A stretch of 64,000 nt of DNA, from contig NZ_JAAKZY010000015.1 in NCBI RefSeq assembly GCF_011045015.1, forward strand, positions 20,769 through 84,768, read 5' to 3'. The first letter of the stretch is position 1; every line of letters begins with the position of its first letter. The notes beneath the pieces were generated by a model, which worked only from the letters and a program-made list of their open reading frames with translations, was not told where the DNA came from and ran no database searches. Source of the stretch: Streptomyces scabichelini. GTDB taxonomy: Bacteria; Actinomycetota; Actinomycetes; Streptomycetales; Streptomycetaceae. The translations under genes were made by a program, and so were the position numbers. Positions 47,273 through 58,162 of the stretch are shown one piece after another.

Positions 47273-48319
47273 ATGACGACACCGACGTACCCGCCCAAGC
47301 CGTCACCCGGCGACCGGATCGCCGTCATCTCGCCGTCCGCGGGACTCCCGGGCCTCTTCCCACTCCCCTACGAGCTGGGCCTGGAACGGCTGCGCAAGGA
47401 GTACGGCCTCGAACCGGTCGAGTACCCGACGACCCGCAAGATGGGCGCAACGCCTCAGGAGCGGGCCGACGACATCCACGCGGCGTTCGCCGATCCGACG
47501 ATCAAAGCGGTCATCGCGTCGATCGGCGGTGACGACCAGATCACCGTGCTGCCGCTGCTGGACCGGGAGTTGATCCGCGCGAACCCGAAGCCGTTCTTCG
47601 GCATGAGCGACAACACGAACCTGCTCGCGTATCTGCACAACACCGGGATCGTCGGCTATCACGGCGCGACCGTGATGTGCGAACTCGGCCGTCCCGGCGC
47701 CATGCACCCTCTGACCGCGGAGTCGCTGCGGGCCGCGCTCTTCACGTCGGGCGCGTACGAACTCAGGCCCGCCGAGCGTTTTCGTGACATCGACCGTCCC
47801 TGGGAGTCCCCGGAGACCTTCGCCTCCGAACCGCCGACCGAGCCCGGTGGCGGCTGGACCTGGCATCGCCCGGAGCGGGTGGTCGAGGCCCGCTCCTGGG
47901 GCGGCTGCATCGAGATCCTGTCCTGGCTGCTGATGGCGGACCGCGAGATCGCCCGCGATCCCTCCGTATACGACGGGTGCGTGCTCCTCCTGGAGACCTC
48001 GGAGGACATGCCGAGTGCCAACGACGTCTTCTGGATCCTGCGGAGCATGGGCGAGCGTGGACTGCTGCAACGCTTCCCCGCCCTTCTGATGGGCCGCCCC
48101 AAGGCGTGGTCCTTCGCGCAGCCCAACGACACGGAGACGAAGGCCCGTTATGTACGGGAGCAGCATGAAGCGGTACTGCGGGCACTGGAGGCGTACAACC
48201 CGGACATGATGGCCGTCTTCGATGTGGACTTCGGACACACGGATCCGCAGTTGGTCATCCCCTACGGAGGCACTGTTCGCGTGGACGGGCCCGCACGGCG
48301 CATCACGGTCACATACTGA
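47273..48319 (+). CDS. LD-carboxypeptidase family protein (peptidase S66, MccF/LdcA-like)
   Basis: A 348-aa serine peptidase-like protein. S66 enzymes cleave LD bonds in murein peptides or, in the MccF group, inactivate microcin-C-type nucleotide peptides. Visible catalytic set: nucleophile Ser in FFGMSDNTNLL (about residue 114), Glu in VLLLETSEDMP (about 240) and His in DFGHTDPQLVIPYG (about 320). N-terminal block PSPGDRIAVISPSAG is typical. ATG 47273 has no clear ribosome-binding site and may be leaderless (TACGCT ends 7 nt upstream). The internal insert (GGWTWHRPERVVEARSWGGCIEIL) favours the MccF-like branch. Confidence 0.88.
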   Translation: MTTPTYPPKPSPGDRIAVISPSAGLPGLFPLPYELGLERLRKEYGLEPVEYPTTRKMGATPQERADDIHAAFADPTIKAVIASIGGDDQITVLPLLDRELIRANPKPFFGMSDNTNLLAYLHNTGIVGYHGATVMCELGRPGAMHPLTAESLRAALFTSGAYELRPAERFRDIDRPWESPETFASEPPTEPGGGWTWHRPERVVEARSWGGCIEILSWLLMADREIARDPSVYDGCVLLLETSEDMPSANDVFWILRSMGERGLLQRFPALLMGRPKAWSFAQPNDTETKARYVREQHEAVLRALEAYNPDMMAVFDVDFGHTDPQLVIPYGGTVRVDGPARRITVTY

Positions 48320-48379
48320 CGGCGGCTGAGCCCCCGCACGCCCCCGTAACCACCCGTCACGGTGGGTAGTTGACGCGGC

Positions 48380-49681
48380 ATGCACAACGTACGCTCCGTA
48401 AGGGCACCCTCCATGTTGCGGCTCGCGGCCGCTTCGCTCGCCGGGACGGCGATCGAGTTCTACGACTTCTTCATCTACGGGACGGCGGCCGCGCTCGTCC
48501 TGGGACCGCTGTTCTTCCCGACGTTCTCGCCGGTGGCCGGGACACTCGCCGCCTTCGCGACCTTCGGTGTCGGTTTCGTCGCCCGGCCGCTGGGCTCGGT
48601 CCTGTTCGGGCACATCGGGGACCGGCACGGGCGGCGGCCCGTTCTCGTCATCTCCTTGTTGCTGACGGGCGCCGCGACCGTCGCGGTCGGCTGCGTACCG
48701 ACGTACGACACGATCGGCACGGCCGCTCCCGTGCTGCTTCTTGTGCTGCGTTTTCTGCAGGGGCTCGGGCTCGGCGGGGAGTGGGGCGGAGCGGTGCTGC
48801 TGACGGCGGAACACGCGCCCGCCGAGCGGCGCGGGCTGTGGTCGAGCTTTCCGCAGATCGGGCCCGCGCTGGGGTTCGTGCTCGCCAACGGCGTGATGCT
48901 GGTGCTGTCGGCGACGCTCTCCGACGCGCAGTTCGCGGCCTGGGGGTGGCGGGTGCCGTTCTGGGCCGCGGGGGTGCTGGCCGTGGCGGGGCTGTGGCTG
49001 CGCTCCTCGCTCGCCGAGAGCCCGCAGTTCCTCGACATCGACGACCACGCGCGCGTGCCGCTCGCCGAAGTGGTGCGCGGTCACTGGCGGCTGGTGCTGC
49101 TGACAGCCGGGGCGCTCGCCATCGGGTACGCCGTGTTCTACGCGGTGACGACCTGGTCCCTCGCCTATGCCACCGAACGGCTCGGAGTGAGCCGTACCGT
49201 CATGCTGGCCTGCATCATGGCCGCTGTCGTCGTGAAGGGCGCCCTGACACCCGTGGTGGCGATCCTCGGCGACCGCTACGGCCGACGACCACTGTGCCTG
49301 ATCGGCTGCGCGGCGACCGCGCTCTGGATGTTCCCGATGGTCGCCCTCCTGTCGACCGGCGAACCTCTGCTGATGTTCCTGGGCTTTCTGGTGGCGATGC
49401 TCGCTTTCATCACCATGTTCGCCGTGATCGCCGCGTATCTCCCGGAGTTGTACGAGCCCCGCGTGCGCTGCACGGGAGCAGCCGTGGGCTACAACCTCGG
49501 CGGAGTGCTCGGCGGCGCGCTCACGCCGATCGTGGCGACGGCGGTGGCCCAGGGCGAACGCGTCCCCTGGGGTGTGGCCGCGTATCTGACGGGCATCGCG
49601 CTGCTGAGCCTGGCGTGCTTCACGCTGCTGCCGGAGACACGACCGGTGCGAGTGGTCGCGGCAGAGGCCGCCGTGGGATGA
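48380..49681 (+). CDS. MFS transporter, metabolite:H+ symporter family
   Basis: A 433-aa permease with 12 predicted helices. MHS-family signatures are SLAGTAIEFYDFFIYGTAAALV in helix 1, GHIGDRHGRRPVLV (loop 2-3), RFLQGLGLGGEWGGAVLL (helix 4-5) and the second-half GDRYGRRPLCLIG. The family imports organic acids, osmolytes or aromatic acids by proton symport; the substrate is unknown. Start is ATG 48380 or ATG 48413 (MLRLAAASLAG), the latter preceded by AAGGG. It follows the LD-carboxypeptidase gene by 60 bp. Confidence 0.9.
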   Translation: MHNVRSVRAPSMLRLAAASLAGTAIEFYDFFIYGTAAALVLGPLFFPTFSPVAGTLAAFATFGVGFVARPLGSVLFGHIGDRHGRRPVLVISLLLTGAATVAVGCVPTYDTIGTAAPVLLLVLRFLQGLGLGGEWGGAVLLTAEHAPAERRGLWSSFPQIGPALGFVLANGVMLVLSATLSDAQFAAWGWRVPFWAAGVLAVAGLWLRSSLAESPQFLDIDDHARVPLAEVVRGHWRLVLLTAGALAIGYAVFYAVTTWSLAYATERLGVSRTVMLACIMAAVVVKGALTPVVAILGDRYGRRPLCLIGCAATALWMFPMVALLSTGEPLLMFLGFLVAMLAFITMFAVIAAYLPELYEPRVRCTGAAVGYNLGGVLGGALTPIVATAVAQGERVPWGVAAYLTGIALLSLACFTLLPETRPVRVVAAEAAVG

Positions 49682-49804
49682 GACCAGGGCGGGACCAGTG
49701 CGCCCAAGACCGTTCGGGGCGTGGACACAGGCAGCACCGGGAGCGGTGGTCGGCGGTTCGCCGAGCATCGCTCCCGGTGCTGGTTGTTCCTGCGTCCGCG
49801 GCTG

Positions 49805-50803
49805 TCAGGCCTCGATGCTGTCCTTCGATGCGCCTTCGGTCTCCTGCGCCGCCTCGGCCGCCGCCTGCTTCTTGGAAGCCATCAGGCTGGTGATCGTGGT
49901 GACGATCAGGACCGCGCAGATCACGCCGAGCGAGACCGGGATGGAGATCTCCGGGACGTGGACGCCGGACTCGTGCAGGGCGTGCAGCACCAGCTTGACG
50001 CCGATGAAGCCGAGGATGACCGACAGGCCGTAGCTGAGATGGACCAGCTTCCTGAGCAGGCCGCCGATGAGGAAGTACAGCTGCCGCAGACCCATCAGCG
50101 CGAACGCGTTGGCCGTGAAGACGATGTACGGGTCCTGCGTCAGGCCGAAGATCGCGGGGATCGAGTCGAGCGCGAAGAGTACGTCCGTCGTGCCGATCGC
50201 GAGCATGACGACGAGCATCGGCGTCATGACCCGCTTGCCGTTCTGCTGGATCCACAGCTTGGTGCCGTGGTAGCGGTCGGCCACACCGAAACGCTTCTCG
50301 ACGGCTTTGAGGAGCTTGTTCTCCTCCCACTCCTCCTCGGGCTCGTCGGCCCTGGCCTCCTGGATCAGCTTCCAGGCGGTGTAGATCAGGAAGGCGCCGA
50401 AGATGTAGAAGATCCAGGCGAAGCTGGAGATGATCGCGGCGCCCGCGGCGATGAAGATCGCCCGGAGCACGAGCGCTATCAGTACGCCGATGAGCAGAAC
50501 CCGCTGCTGGTACTGCGAGGGCACCGAGAACTTCGCCATGATCAGGACGAAGACGAAGAGGTTGTCGACGCTCAGCGACTTCTCGGTGATGAAGCCGGCG
50601 AAGAACTCTCCGGACGGCTGTCCGCCGCCGAAGACGAGCAACCCGAGTCCGAACAGCCCGGCCAGGGCGATCCAGACGATCGTCCAGATTCCGGCTTCCT
50701 TGATCGATACGTCGTGGGGTTTGCGGCCGATGAAGAAGTCGACCGCGATGAGGGCGGCAAGGCCCACGATGGTCAGGACCCAAAGGGTCGTCGAAACATC
50801 CAC
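49805..50803 (-). CDS. terC: TerC-family integral membrane protein
   Basis: TerC/Alx proteins are membrane metal-ion (Mn2+) homeostasis factors also linked with tellurite resistance. The 332-aa protein has about nine helices. It shows the family blocks LAALIAVDFFIGRKPHDVS, ITEKSLSVDNLFVFVLIM with metal-binding acidic residues (about 75-95), IGTTDVLFALDSIPAIFGLTQDPYIVFTANAFALMGLRQLY (in outline) and the GFIGVKL segment. The C-terminal cytosolic tail is Lys/Ala/Glu-rich. GTG 50803 has GGAGG 5 nt upstream, which can be sequestered by the leader. Two TerD-type genes follow upstream on the same strand, forming a ter locus. Confidence 0.93.
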   Translation of the reverse strand: MDVSTTLWVLTIVGLAALIAVDFFIGRKPHDVSIKEAGIWTIVWIALAGLFGLGLLVFGGGQPSGEFFAGFITEKSLSVDNLFVFVLIMAKFSVPSQYQQRVLLIGVLIALVLRAIFIAAGAAIISSFAWIFYIFGAFLIYTAWKLIQEARADEPEEEWEENKLLKAVEKRFGVADRYHGTKLWIQQNGKRVMTPMLVVMLAIGTTDVLFALDSIPAIFGLTQDPYIVFTANAFALMGLRQLYFLIGGLLRKLVHLSYGLSVILGFIGVKLVLHALHESGVHVPEISIPVSLGVICAVLIVTTITSLMASKKQAAAEAAQETEGASKDSIEA

Positions 50804-50985
50804 TGCGCCTCCGGCAGTACGTAACGGCAAATGTCAGCGTCGTCGCTGCCGGAGGTCTCTTCCACCCGGAACACCTGGGGCGTGTGACACGCCTGGTGTC
50901 TCGGGCCGACGCCCCGGGATCTGGCCAGATCCGTATTGACGGGTACGCCGCAGTAGGTAGGGAGTACTCCCCTCCGCACGAATTA
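50804..50985 (-). ncRNA. Structured terC leader, candidate yybP-ykoY-type (manganese) riboswitch with SD sequestration
   Basis: The leader begins near GGAGGGGAGTACTCCC (minus strand, about 50977-50962), recalling the GGGGAGUA start of yybP-ykoY RNAs that often precede terC/alx genes, and contains GGAAGAGACC before the expression platform. CCTCCGGCAG (minus, 50855-50846) can pair perfectly with CTGCCGGAGG (50817-50808), hiding the GGAGG ribosome-binding site 5 nt before the GTG. The SD-masking stem is directly visible; the riboswitch class is my inference. Confidence 0.55.
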
Positions 50986-50992
50986 CAGTACC

Positions 50993-51028
50993 CCAATCAC
51001 CAAGGATTGGTAAAGAGATTGGCAAAGG
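50993..51028. repeat. GATTGG repeats upstream of the terC leader
   Basis: CCAATC (50993-50998) and GATTGG (51005-51010) form a 6-bp inverted repeat. GATTGGTAAAGA and GATTGGCAAAGG are 12-bp tandem units (51005-51016, 51017-51028). The stretch is AT-rich for this genome and lies where the terC promoter should be. The remainder of 51029-51122 shows nothing clear. Confidence 0.5.
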
Positions 51029-51122
51029 AAAGGGCAAATGTGCAGGTCAGGATGGTTGACTAAGTCTTGGGACAACGCGCGGGGCTGCACGCGACCGAGC
51101 AGACGACGGACTCTGCGGAGCC

Positions 51123-53150
51123 TCAGCGGTTCCAGGAGCGGCGGGCCGCCGCGACCTGAGTGAGGACATGCTGGAGCACCTGACTGCCGGGCGGCACGAG
51201 CGAGGGCTCATACGTCCACGCGTGCCCCACCCATGGGTCGGCGAGGTGGTCGTCGGGCACCGGGGTGAGGCGCAGGAGCGAGCGCCAGAGCGGGTCGAGC
51301 AGCGGTCCGTAGGCGGCGGCGTCCTCCCGGTCGGCGACCATCATGAGGTGGACGCCGACGGCCGGGCCTTCATCCGCGAGGTAGCGCAGCTGGGTCACCG
51401 CACGGTCGTCGAAGCCGTGCGGAAAGTCGTTGACGATCAGCAGCTGCTCGGCCGTGTCGAGATCGGGCGGGAGTGAGTCGGCCGCGCCACCTCGGATCGC
51501 CATCTGCACCAGGTCGACACGCTGGGTGAGCCTGGCCAGGACGTCGTTCACGCCCGTGGCGCCGGCGGCGGGCGGAGCGTGGAGCACACCGGTCTGCACG
51601 AGGGGCGCGAGCGCCGAGGCGCCCGAACCGGCCGGGTCGATGACGTGCACCGTGTACTCGCCCGCCGGATAGACGGCGAGCAGGCGGGCGGCATGCGCCA
51701 CCGCTGTGTCCATGGCGAGGCGGCGCAGCTCGTCGGAGTCGGCGAGCGAGCCGTCGAGCGAGCCGGCGCGGCCGCTGTCGATCCACAGGCCGCGCTCCAG
51801 CGGCAGCCGCACCAGCATCGGAATACTCAGGCCGGAGCTCTCGGGCAGCTGAAGGTCGCCAAGGCGCAGGGCCATGGGGATCTCCATCGGCACCCGGTAG
51901 CCGTGCCAGACGGGGCTGTCCCAGCGCGCGAACGCCGGGGGCAGTGCGGGCTCGACAACCTGTGCCTCGGCGTTGAGCTGGGCGAGGTCGCGGTCGAGCG
52001 CGGCCCTGGCCTGGTCGACGAGCTGGGTGTGCTTGGCGCGGGCCGTCTCGCGCGCGGCATCCGCCTGTCCGCCTATGCGGCTGCGCGGGTCGGACAGGAC
52101 CTTGTCGAGTTCCTGTTCCATGCGCGAGTCGGCGAAGTCGACGGCGCTGCGATAGGCGGCCATGGTGCGGGCCAGATCCTCGAACATGCCCCACACCTGG
52201 TTGTAGAGCCGCTCCTCCATGGACCAGCCGGTCGCGTCGCCGGCGACGGGCTGCGCGGGCTGTCCGGGCTGGGCCGGGGGCGCGGTCGGAGGAGGCGGCG
52301 GAGGCGCGGCGGCCTGCCGGCCGGGGTGGCTGTAGTTGACAGGACCACCCGCAGGCATGGCGGGCTGAGTGGCGGCGGACGGATCCGCCTGAGCGGGTCC
52401 TCCGGGGTAGCCGGCCTGCGGCGCCGGGTGCCCGGGGGCGGCGCCCTGCCCGCCCGGATGTCCTTGCTGCGGCGGTACGTGGCCGGGGGCGCCCTGAGGT
52501 GCGGGTCCCCCCTGGTCGGGGCCCAGCGCCGATGCCGCGGCGTGCCGGGAACGGTCGCCGTCGGCCGTGCGCGGCGGAGGCGCGGCCACCGAACGTGCCA
52601 GGCCCTGGGCCACGGCCTCGTTGATGCCGCTCGCGAGTTGGTGGGCCTGGGTCAGGCCCTGGTCGGCGAGCAGTTCGGCGAGGCCGCCCGCGTATCCCTG
52701 GCCGACAGCGCGCACCTTCCAGGCGCCCTGCCTGCGGTACAGCTCGAGAGCGACGACGGCCGTCTCGGCGTCGAGACCCGTGATCGTGTAGCTGGCGATC
52801 TCGGACCCGTCGAGTCCGGTGACCGCCACGAAGGGAGCGGCGACGGAGCCGAACCGGACCGGGCTCCCGACTCCGGACGGCAGCGCGAGCAGCACACTGA
52901 CCCGGTGGACGGCCTCCGCCAGAGCGTCCAGGTCGAAGGCGAGGCGGTGGTCGGCCGCCGCCTGCCTGGAGACCTCGAGGCCGGGCAGAGTGGGTGTGCC
53001 GGGGTGGGCCACCCACTCGACGCCGCGCACCTTGCCGTTCTCGTCGCTGAGCGTGGCTCCCGCCACGATCGGCTTGCCGGCCGACACCCGGATCTCGAGT
53101 CGGGCTTGGGGCAGCGGATGGTTCTGTCCCCGGACCAGCTCGGCCGTCAT
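51123..53150 (-). CDS. TerD-domain protein fused to an FtsK-like degenerate ATPase region
   Basis: A 675-aa cytosolic protein. Residues 1-~190 are a TerD-like domain (LVRGQNHPLPQARLEIRVSAG; SEIASYTITGLDAETAVVALELYRRQGAWKVRAVGQGYAGGLAEL in outline). Residues ~200-330 are a Pro/Gly/Gln-rich linker. Residues ~330-675 hold a helical segment and a region resembling FtsK/HerA ATPases (RLLAVYPAGEYTVHVIDPAGSGASALAPL; LLIVNDFPHGFDDRAVTQLRYLAD). I see no intact Walker A (only GRAGSLDGSL at the expected place), so it may not hydrolyse ATP. ATG 53150 follows GGAGAAGG. It lies 38 bp after terD. Confidence 0.85.
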   Translation of the reverse strand: MTAELVRGQNHPLPQARLEIRVSAGKPIVAGATLSDENGKVRGVEWVAHPGTPTLPGLEVSRQAAADHRLAFDLDALAEAVHRVSVLLALPSGVGSPVRFGSVAAPFVAVTGLDGSEIASYTITGLDAETAVVALELYRRQGAWKVRAVGQGYAGGLAELLADQGLTQAHQLASGINEAVAQGLARSVAAPPPRTADGDRSRHAAASALGPDQGGPAPQGAPGHVPPQQGHPGGQGAAPGHPAPQAGYPGGPAQADPSAATQPAMPAGGPVNYSHPGRQAAAPPPPPPTAPPAQPGQPAQPVAGDATGWSMEERLYNQVWGMFEDLARTMAAYRSAVDFADSRMEQELDKVLSDPRSRIGGQADAARETARAKHTQLVDQARAALDRDLAQLNAEAQVVEPALPPAFARWDSPVWHGYRVPMEIPMALRLGDLQLPESSGLSIPMLVRLPLERGLWIDSGRAGSLDGSLADSDELRRLAMDTAVAHAARLLAVYPAGEYTVHVIDPAGSGASALAPLVQTGVLHAPPAAGATGVNDVLARLTQRVDLVQMAIRGGAADSLPPDLDTAEQLLIVNDFPHGFDDRAVTQLRYLADEGPAVGVHLMMVADREDAAAYGPLLDPLWRSLLRLTPVPDDHLADPWVGHAWTYEPSLVPPGSQVLQHVLTQVAAARRSWNR

Positions 53151-53188
53151 CGCCTTCTCCCCCTTGTTTTCGTGTGCGCCGGGCTGTC

Positions 53189-53767
53189 CTACAGGTGCGG
53201 CAGGATCGCGGGCATCAGGTCCTGGAAGGTGCGGCCGTTGGCCGGCGTGCCGAGAGCGGTCATCTGCCAGCCCGGGCCCGCGCGGTGCACCTTCGCCATG
53301 ATCTGCGCCGTGTACTGGCCGCCGCCCGCCAGCGTGTAGCGGGCGAGTTCCTGGCCGTTCGTCTCGTCGACCAGTCGGCAGAACGCGTCCTGCACCTCCT
53401 GGAACGTCTGGCCCGTGAAGGAGTTCACGGTGAAGACGATCTGGTCGATGTGGACCGGAATGCGCTGCAGGTCGACGAGGATCGCCTCGTCGTCGCCGCC
53501 CTGGCCGACACCGCCGACGAGGTTGTCTCCGGTGTGCCGCACGGAGCCGTCGTCGCTGACGAGGTGACGGAAGAACACCACGTCGACCGGCTGCTTGTCC
53601 GCGAAGAGCACGGCGGAGGCATCGAGGTCGATCTCCCGGGTGCGCGAGCCGAAGAGGCCACGGCGCGGGGCCGCCTGCCAGCCGAGACCCATCCGCACCG
53701 CGGTCAGGGTGCCTCCGTCGTTCTTCTGCAGACTGATGGCCTGACCCTTGGTCATGTTGACCGTCAC
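53189..53767 (-). CDS. terD: TerD-family protein
   Basis: TerD proteins are calcium-binding beta-sandwich proteins of ter operons, tied to tellurite, phage and stress responses; in Streptomyces they influence development. The 192-aa protein shows GQAISLQKNDGGTLTAVRMGLGW, REIDLDASAVLFAD, GDNLVGGVGQGGDDEAILVDLQRIP with the Ca2+-binding Asp-rich loop (about residues 79-100) and YTLAGGGQYTAQIMAKVHRAGPGW. GTG 53767 follows GAGGGG. It is the first gene of the terD-[terD/FtsK-like] pair, with terC behind them. Confidence 0.95.
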   Translation of the reverse strand: MTVNMTKGQAISLQKNDGGTLTAVRMGLGWQAAPRRGLFGSRTREIDLDASAVLFADKQPVDVVFFRHLVSDDGSVRHTGDNLVGGVGQGGDDEAILVDLQRIPVHIDQIVFTVNSFTGQTFQEVQDAFCRLVDETNGQELARYTLAGGGQYTAQIMAKVHRAGPGWQMTALGTPANGRTFQDLMPAILPHL

Positions 53768-53907
53768 GCGCTGTTCCCCTCTCGAGCGTCCCCTGTTGCC
53801 GCAGAAACCTGCGGTTGACCAGCAACCCTAGCCAGGGGCACGGACAGTGCCGAACCCTGGTCCACACTTTGTGTCGGTCTTGCAACACAGCGCGCCATCC
53901 GCGATGG

Positions 53908-56046
<2,139 letters not shown>

Positions 56047-56053
56047 GGAATCC

Positions 56054-56076
56054 ACCGTACGACTCCGCACTGACAA
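56054..56076 (-). promoter_or_regulatory. RecA-independent DNA-damage promoter of uvrB
   Basis: Minus strand: TTGTCAGTG (56076-56068), 8 nt, TACGGT (56059-56054), an exact match to TTGTCRGTG-N8-TANNNT. Seven nt separate the -10 from the uvrB ATG. Confidence 0.8.
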
Positions 56077-56089
56077 CGGGGCCGGATCT

Positions 56090-56950
56090 TTACCTCTGTG
56101 GGGTCCGGGAGCCGGGGCGGTCGGGGCGTCGGCGCGGGCGGGACACGGGCCTGCGGCCGGTGTGCCGGACCATGTGGGCCGGGATGCCGGGCTTCTGCTG
56201 GACCGGGCTCCAGTCTTGCTTGCCCATGACCATCAGCGGGTCGAACATCACGACGACGCCGGCCAGGAACAGGAACGCGAGGGGGCCGATCAGCATGGGA
56301 GCCAGCAGGGCCGCGGGCGAGTCTCCGGAGGGGATGCTCGTGGTGCCGTGCAGATGGACCCTGAGCGCGGCCATGCCCGTGTAGTGCATGCCGCTGACGG
56401 CGAGCCCCATGACGAGACTCGCGCCCACGCTCCACAGGAAGCCGCGGACCTGGCCCGCCGCCCAGAGCGCCGTGGTCGCGGCTGCGACGGCTATGACGAC
56501 TGAGGCGGACACGGTGAAGGTGTTGTACTCGAGCTTTCCGTTGAGCTGCATGCCGGCCATGCCCAGGTAGTGCATCGAGGCGATGCCCAGGCCGGTGATG
56601 GTGCCTCCGGTGAACAAGGCCGTTCCGGAGGCGCCCTTGTAGCCGACGATGAAGATCCCGATGCCGACCATGAGGATCGCGACACCGAGGCTCGCGAACG
56701 TGATCGGTTTGTCGTAGTGGATCGGGGTCTCCTGGACGGAGAACCCCATCATGGCGATGAAGTGCATGGTCCAGATGCCGGAGCCGATCGCCGCGGAGCC
56801 CAGCGCGAGCCAGCCGGGCCGCCATGAGTGGGCGACCAGCATCGATCTGGTGGTGCAGCGCAGGCCCAGCGCACCACCGAGGCAGGCCATGAGGTATGCC
56901 ACCAGCGGTGTGACGAGTCCGTAGCTGAATCCGTCGACCGTGCCCTGCAT
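56090..56950 (-). CDS. MHYT-domain integral membrane sensor protein
   Basis: A 286-aa membrane protein with seven predicted helices. It carries the three MHYT-type repeats, each with Met/His thought to bind copper and sense diatomic gas: MHFIAMMGF (~62), MHYLGMAGM (~125) and MHYTGMAAL (~190). Many MHYT proteins carry GGDEF/EAL output domains; this one has none and ends in a short basic Pro/Arg-rich cytosolic tail ([16 protein letters not shown]). Output partner unknown. ATG 56950 follows GGAAGGG by 9 nt. The gene is divergent from the glpQ-like gene. Confidence 0.9.
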   Translation of the reverse strand: MQGTVDGFSYGLVTPLVAYLMACLGGALGLRCTTRSMLVAHSWRPGWLALGSAAIGSGIWTMHFIAMMGFSVQETPIHYDKPITFASLGVAILMVGIGIFIVGYKGASGTALFTGGTITGLGIASMHYLGMAGMQLNGKLEYNTFTVSASVVIAVAAATTALWAAGQVRGFLWSVGASLVMGLAVSGMHYTGMAALRVHLHGTTSIPSGDSPAALLAPMLIGPLAFLFLAGVVVMFDPLMVMGKQDWSPVQQKPGIPAHMVRHTGRRPVSRPRRRPDRPGSRTPQR

Positions 56951-57116
56951 GCGCGGTTGCCCTTCCGCCCTGTTGCGTCCCGGAATTCCCTGCAATGCCC
57001 CGTCCCAGGACCGCCACGGCGGCCAGGGTTGACGCAGAGAGTATGACTCCCACTGGAGTGCTCGAACGATTTTCCGGCAAAGAAACACGCCCTTGCCTCA
57101 GTTGTGCGGCACCAGT

Positions 57117-57144
57117 GATTGGAGTTGGGCAACTCCATTCAATC
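57117..57144. promoter_or_regulatory. Inverted repeat upstream of the glpQ-like gene
   Basis: GATTGGAGTTG and CAACTCC-ATT-CAATC form a stem of 7 bp around GG, extended by 5 bp after a 3-nt bulge. It lies about 85-110 bp upstream of the phosphodiesterase ATG in the 276-bp divergent region; it is a possible operator. Confidence 0.4.
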
Positions 57145-57226
57145 TGTGGCCATCCTGTACCTGCCTCCTGTTGACCCTCTGCTGTCACCCTGGAGCGGCC
57201 AGTGACCACAGACGCAAGGAGTACGT

Positions 57227-58102
57227 ATGCACGCGCGCGCTGCCGCCGGCACGACCACAGCGCTCCTGGGAGCCGCCGCCCTTGTCCTCCCTCTCTCCCC
57301 CGCTCACGCCGCGGTGGGCGACGACCAGCCGCTGGTCGTCGCCCACCGCGGCGCTTCCGCCTACGCCCCTGAGAACACCCTGGCCGCCGTCGACAAGGCG
57401 GCGGAGCTGGGGTTCCGCTGGGTAGAGAACGACGTACAGCGCACGAAGGACGGCGAACTCGTAGTCGTGCACGACGACAACCTGGCGCGCACGACCAACG
57501 TCGAGGACGTCTTCCCGGGCCGGGCCCCCTGGAAGGTCAAGGACTTCACCGCCGCGGAAATCGCGCGCCTGGACGCGGGCAGCTGGTTCAGCCCCCGGCA
57601 CGCGGGCGCGCGCGTACCGACGCTGAAGCAGTACATGAACCGCGTGTCGCGCAACCACCAGAAGCTCGTCCTGGAGATCAAGAACCCCGCGCTCTACCCG
57701 GGCATCGAGAAGGAGACCCTCAAGGTCCTCAGCAACGAGGGCTGGCTCGGACCGCAGCACGTACGGAGCAAGCTGGTCATCCAGAGTTTCAGCGCGGACA
57801 GCGTACGGAAGGTGCACGAGCTGCGGCCCGACATCAAGACGGGCTTCCTGGGCACGCCCGCGGTCGCGGAGCTGCCCGCGTACGCGAAGTTCGCCGATCA
57901 GATCAACTCGACGCACACCTCCATCTCGGCCGCCTACGTCGCCTCGATCCACGCGCTCGACGGACCGCACGGCAAGCCGCTGGAGATCTTCACATGGACC
58001 GTCGACACCCCGGACGGCGCACGGCGCGTCGCGGACTTCGGGGTGAACGGCATCATCACGAACAAGCCCGACGTGGTCCGGGCGGCGCTGAACGAGCTCT
58101 GA
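57227..58102 (+). CDS. glpQ: Secreted glycerophosphodiester phosphodiesterase
   Basis: GlpQ-type enzymes hydrolyse glycerophosphodiesters (deacylated phospholipids, teichoic-acid-like polymers) to glycerol 3-P. The 291-aa precursor has a signal peptide (hydrophobic core TALLGAAALVLPLSP, cleavage after AHA near residue 28). The GDPD TIM barrel follows: VVAHRGASAYAPENTLAAV with His/Arg and catalytic Glu, WVENDVQRTKDGELVVVHDDNLARTT (in outline), VLEIKNP and FTWTVDTPDGAR. ATG 57227 follows AAGGAG. Its position matches what I recall as glpQ2 in S. coelicolor, a phosphate-controlled gene; I saw no convincing PHO box here. Confidence 0.93.
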   Translation: MHARAAAGTTTALLGAAALVLPLSPAHAAVGDDQPLVVAHRGASAYAPENTLAAVDKAAELGFRWVENDVQRTKDGELVVVHDDNLARTTNVEDVFPGRAPWKVKDFTAAEIARLDAGSWFSPRHAGARVPTLKQYMNRVSRNHQKLVLEIKNPALYPGIEKETLKVLSNEGWLGPQHVRSKLVIQSFSADSVRKVHELRPDIKTGFLGTPAVAELPAYAKFADQINSTHTSISAAYVASIHALDGPHGKPLEIFTWTVDTPDGARRVADFGVNGIITNKPDVVRAALNEL

Positions 58103-58121
58103 GGTTCCCGACCGGAACGCG

Positions 58122-58162
58122 CGCCGGTGGCGCGAACGCCTCATGCGTTCGCGCCACCGGCG
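58122..58162 (+). terminator. Terminator hairpin after the glpQ-like gene
   Basis: An 18-bp perfect stem (58122-58139 with 58145-58162) around CTCAT. Its last base is immediately followed by the ogt promoter element at 58163, so the two signals abut without a spacer. Confidence 0.85.

Noticed and set aside
57150..57195. Possible PHO box (GTTGACC and TGTCACC) upstream of the glpQ-like gene
   Set aside because: The two heptamers are not spaced 11 nt apart and each has a mismatch, so the PhoP direct-repeat pattern is not met.
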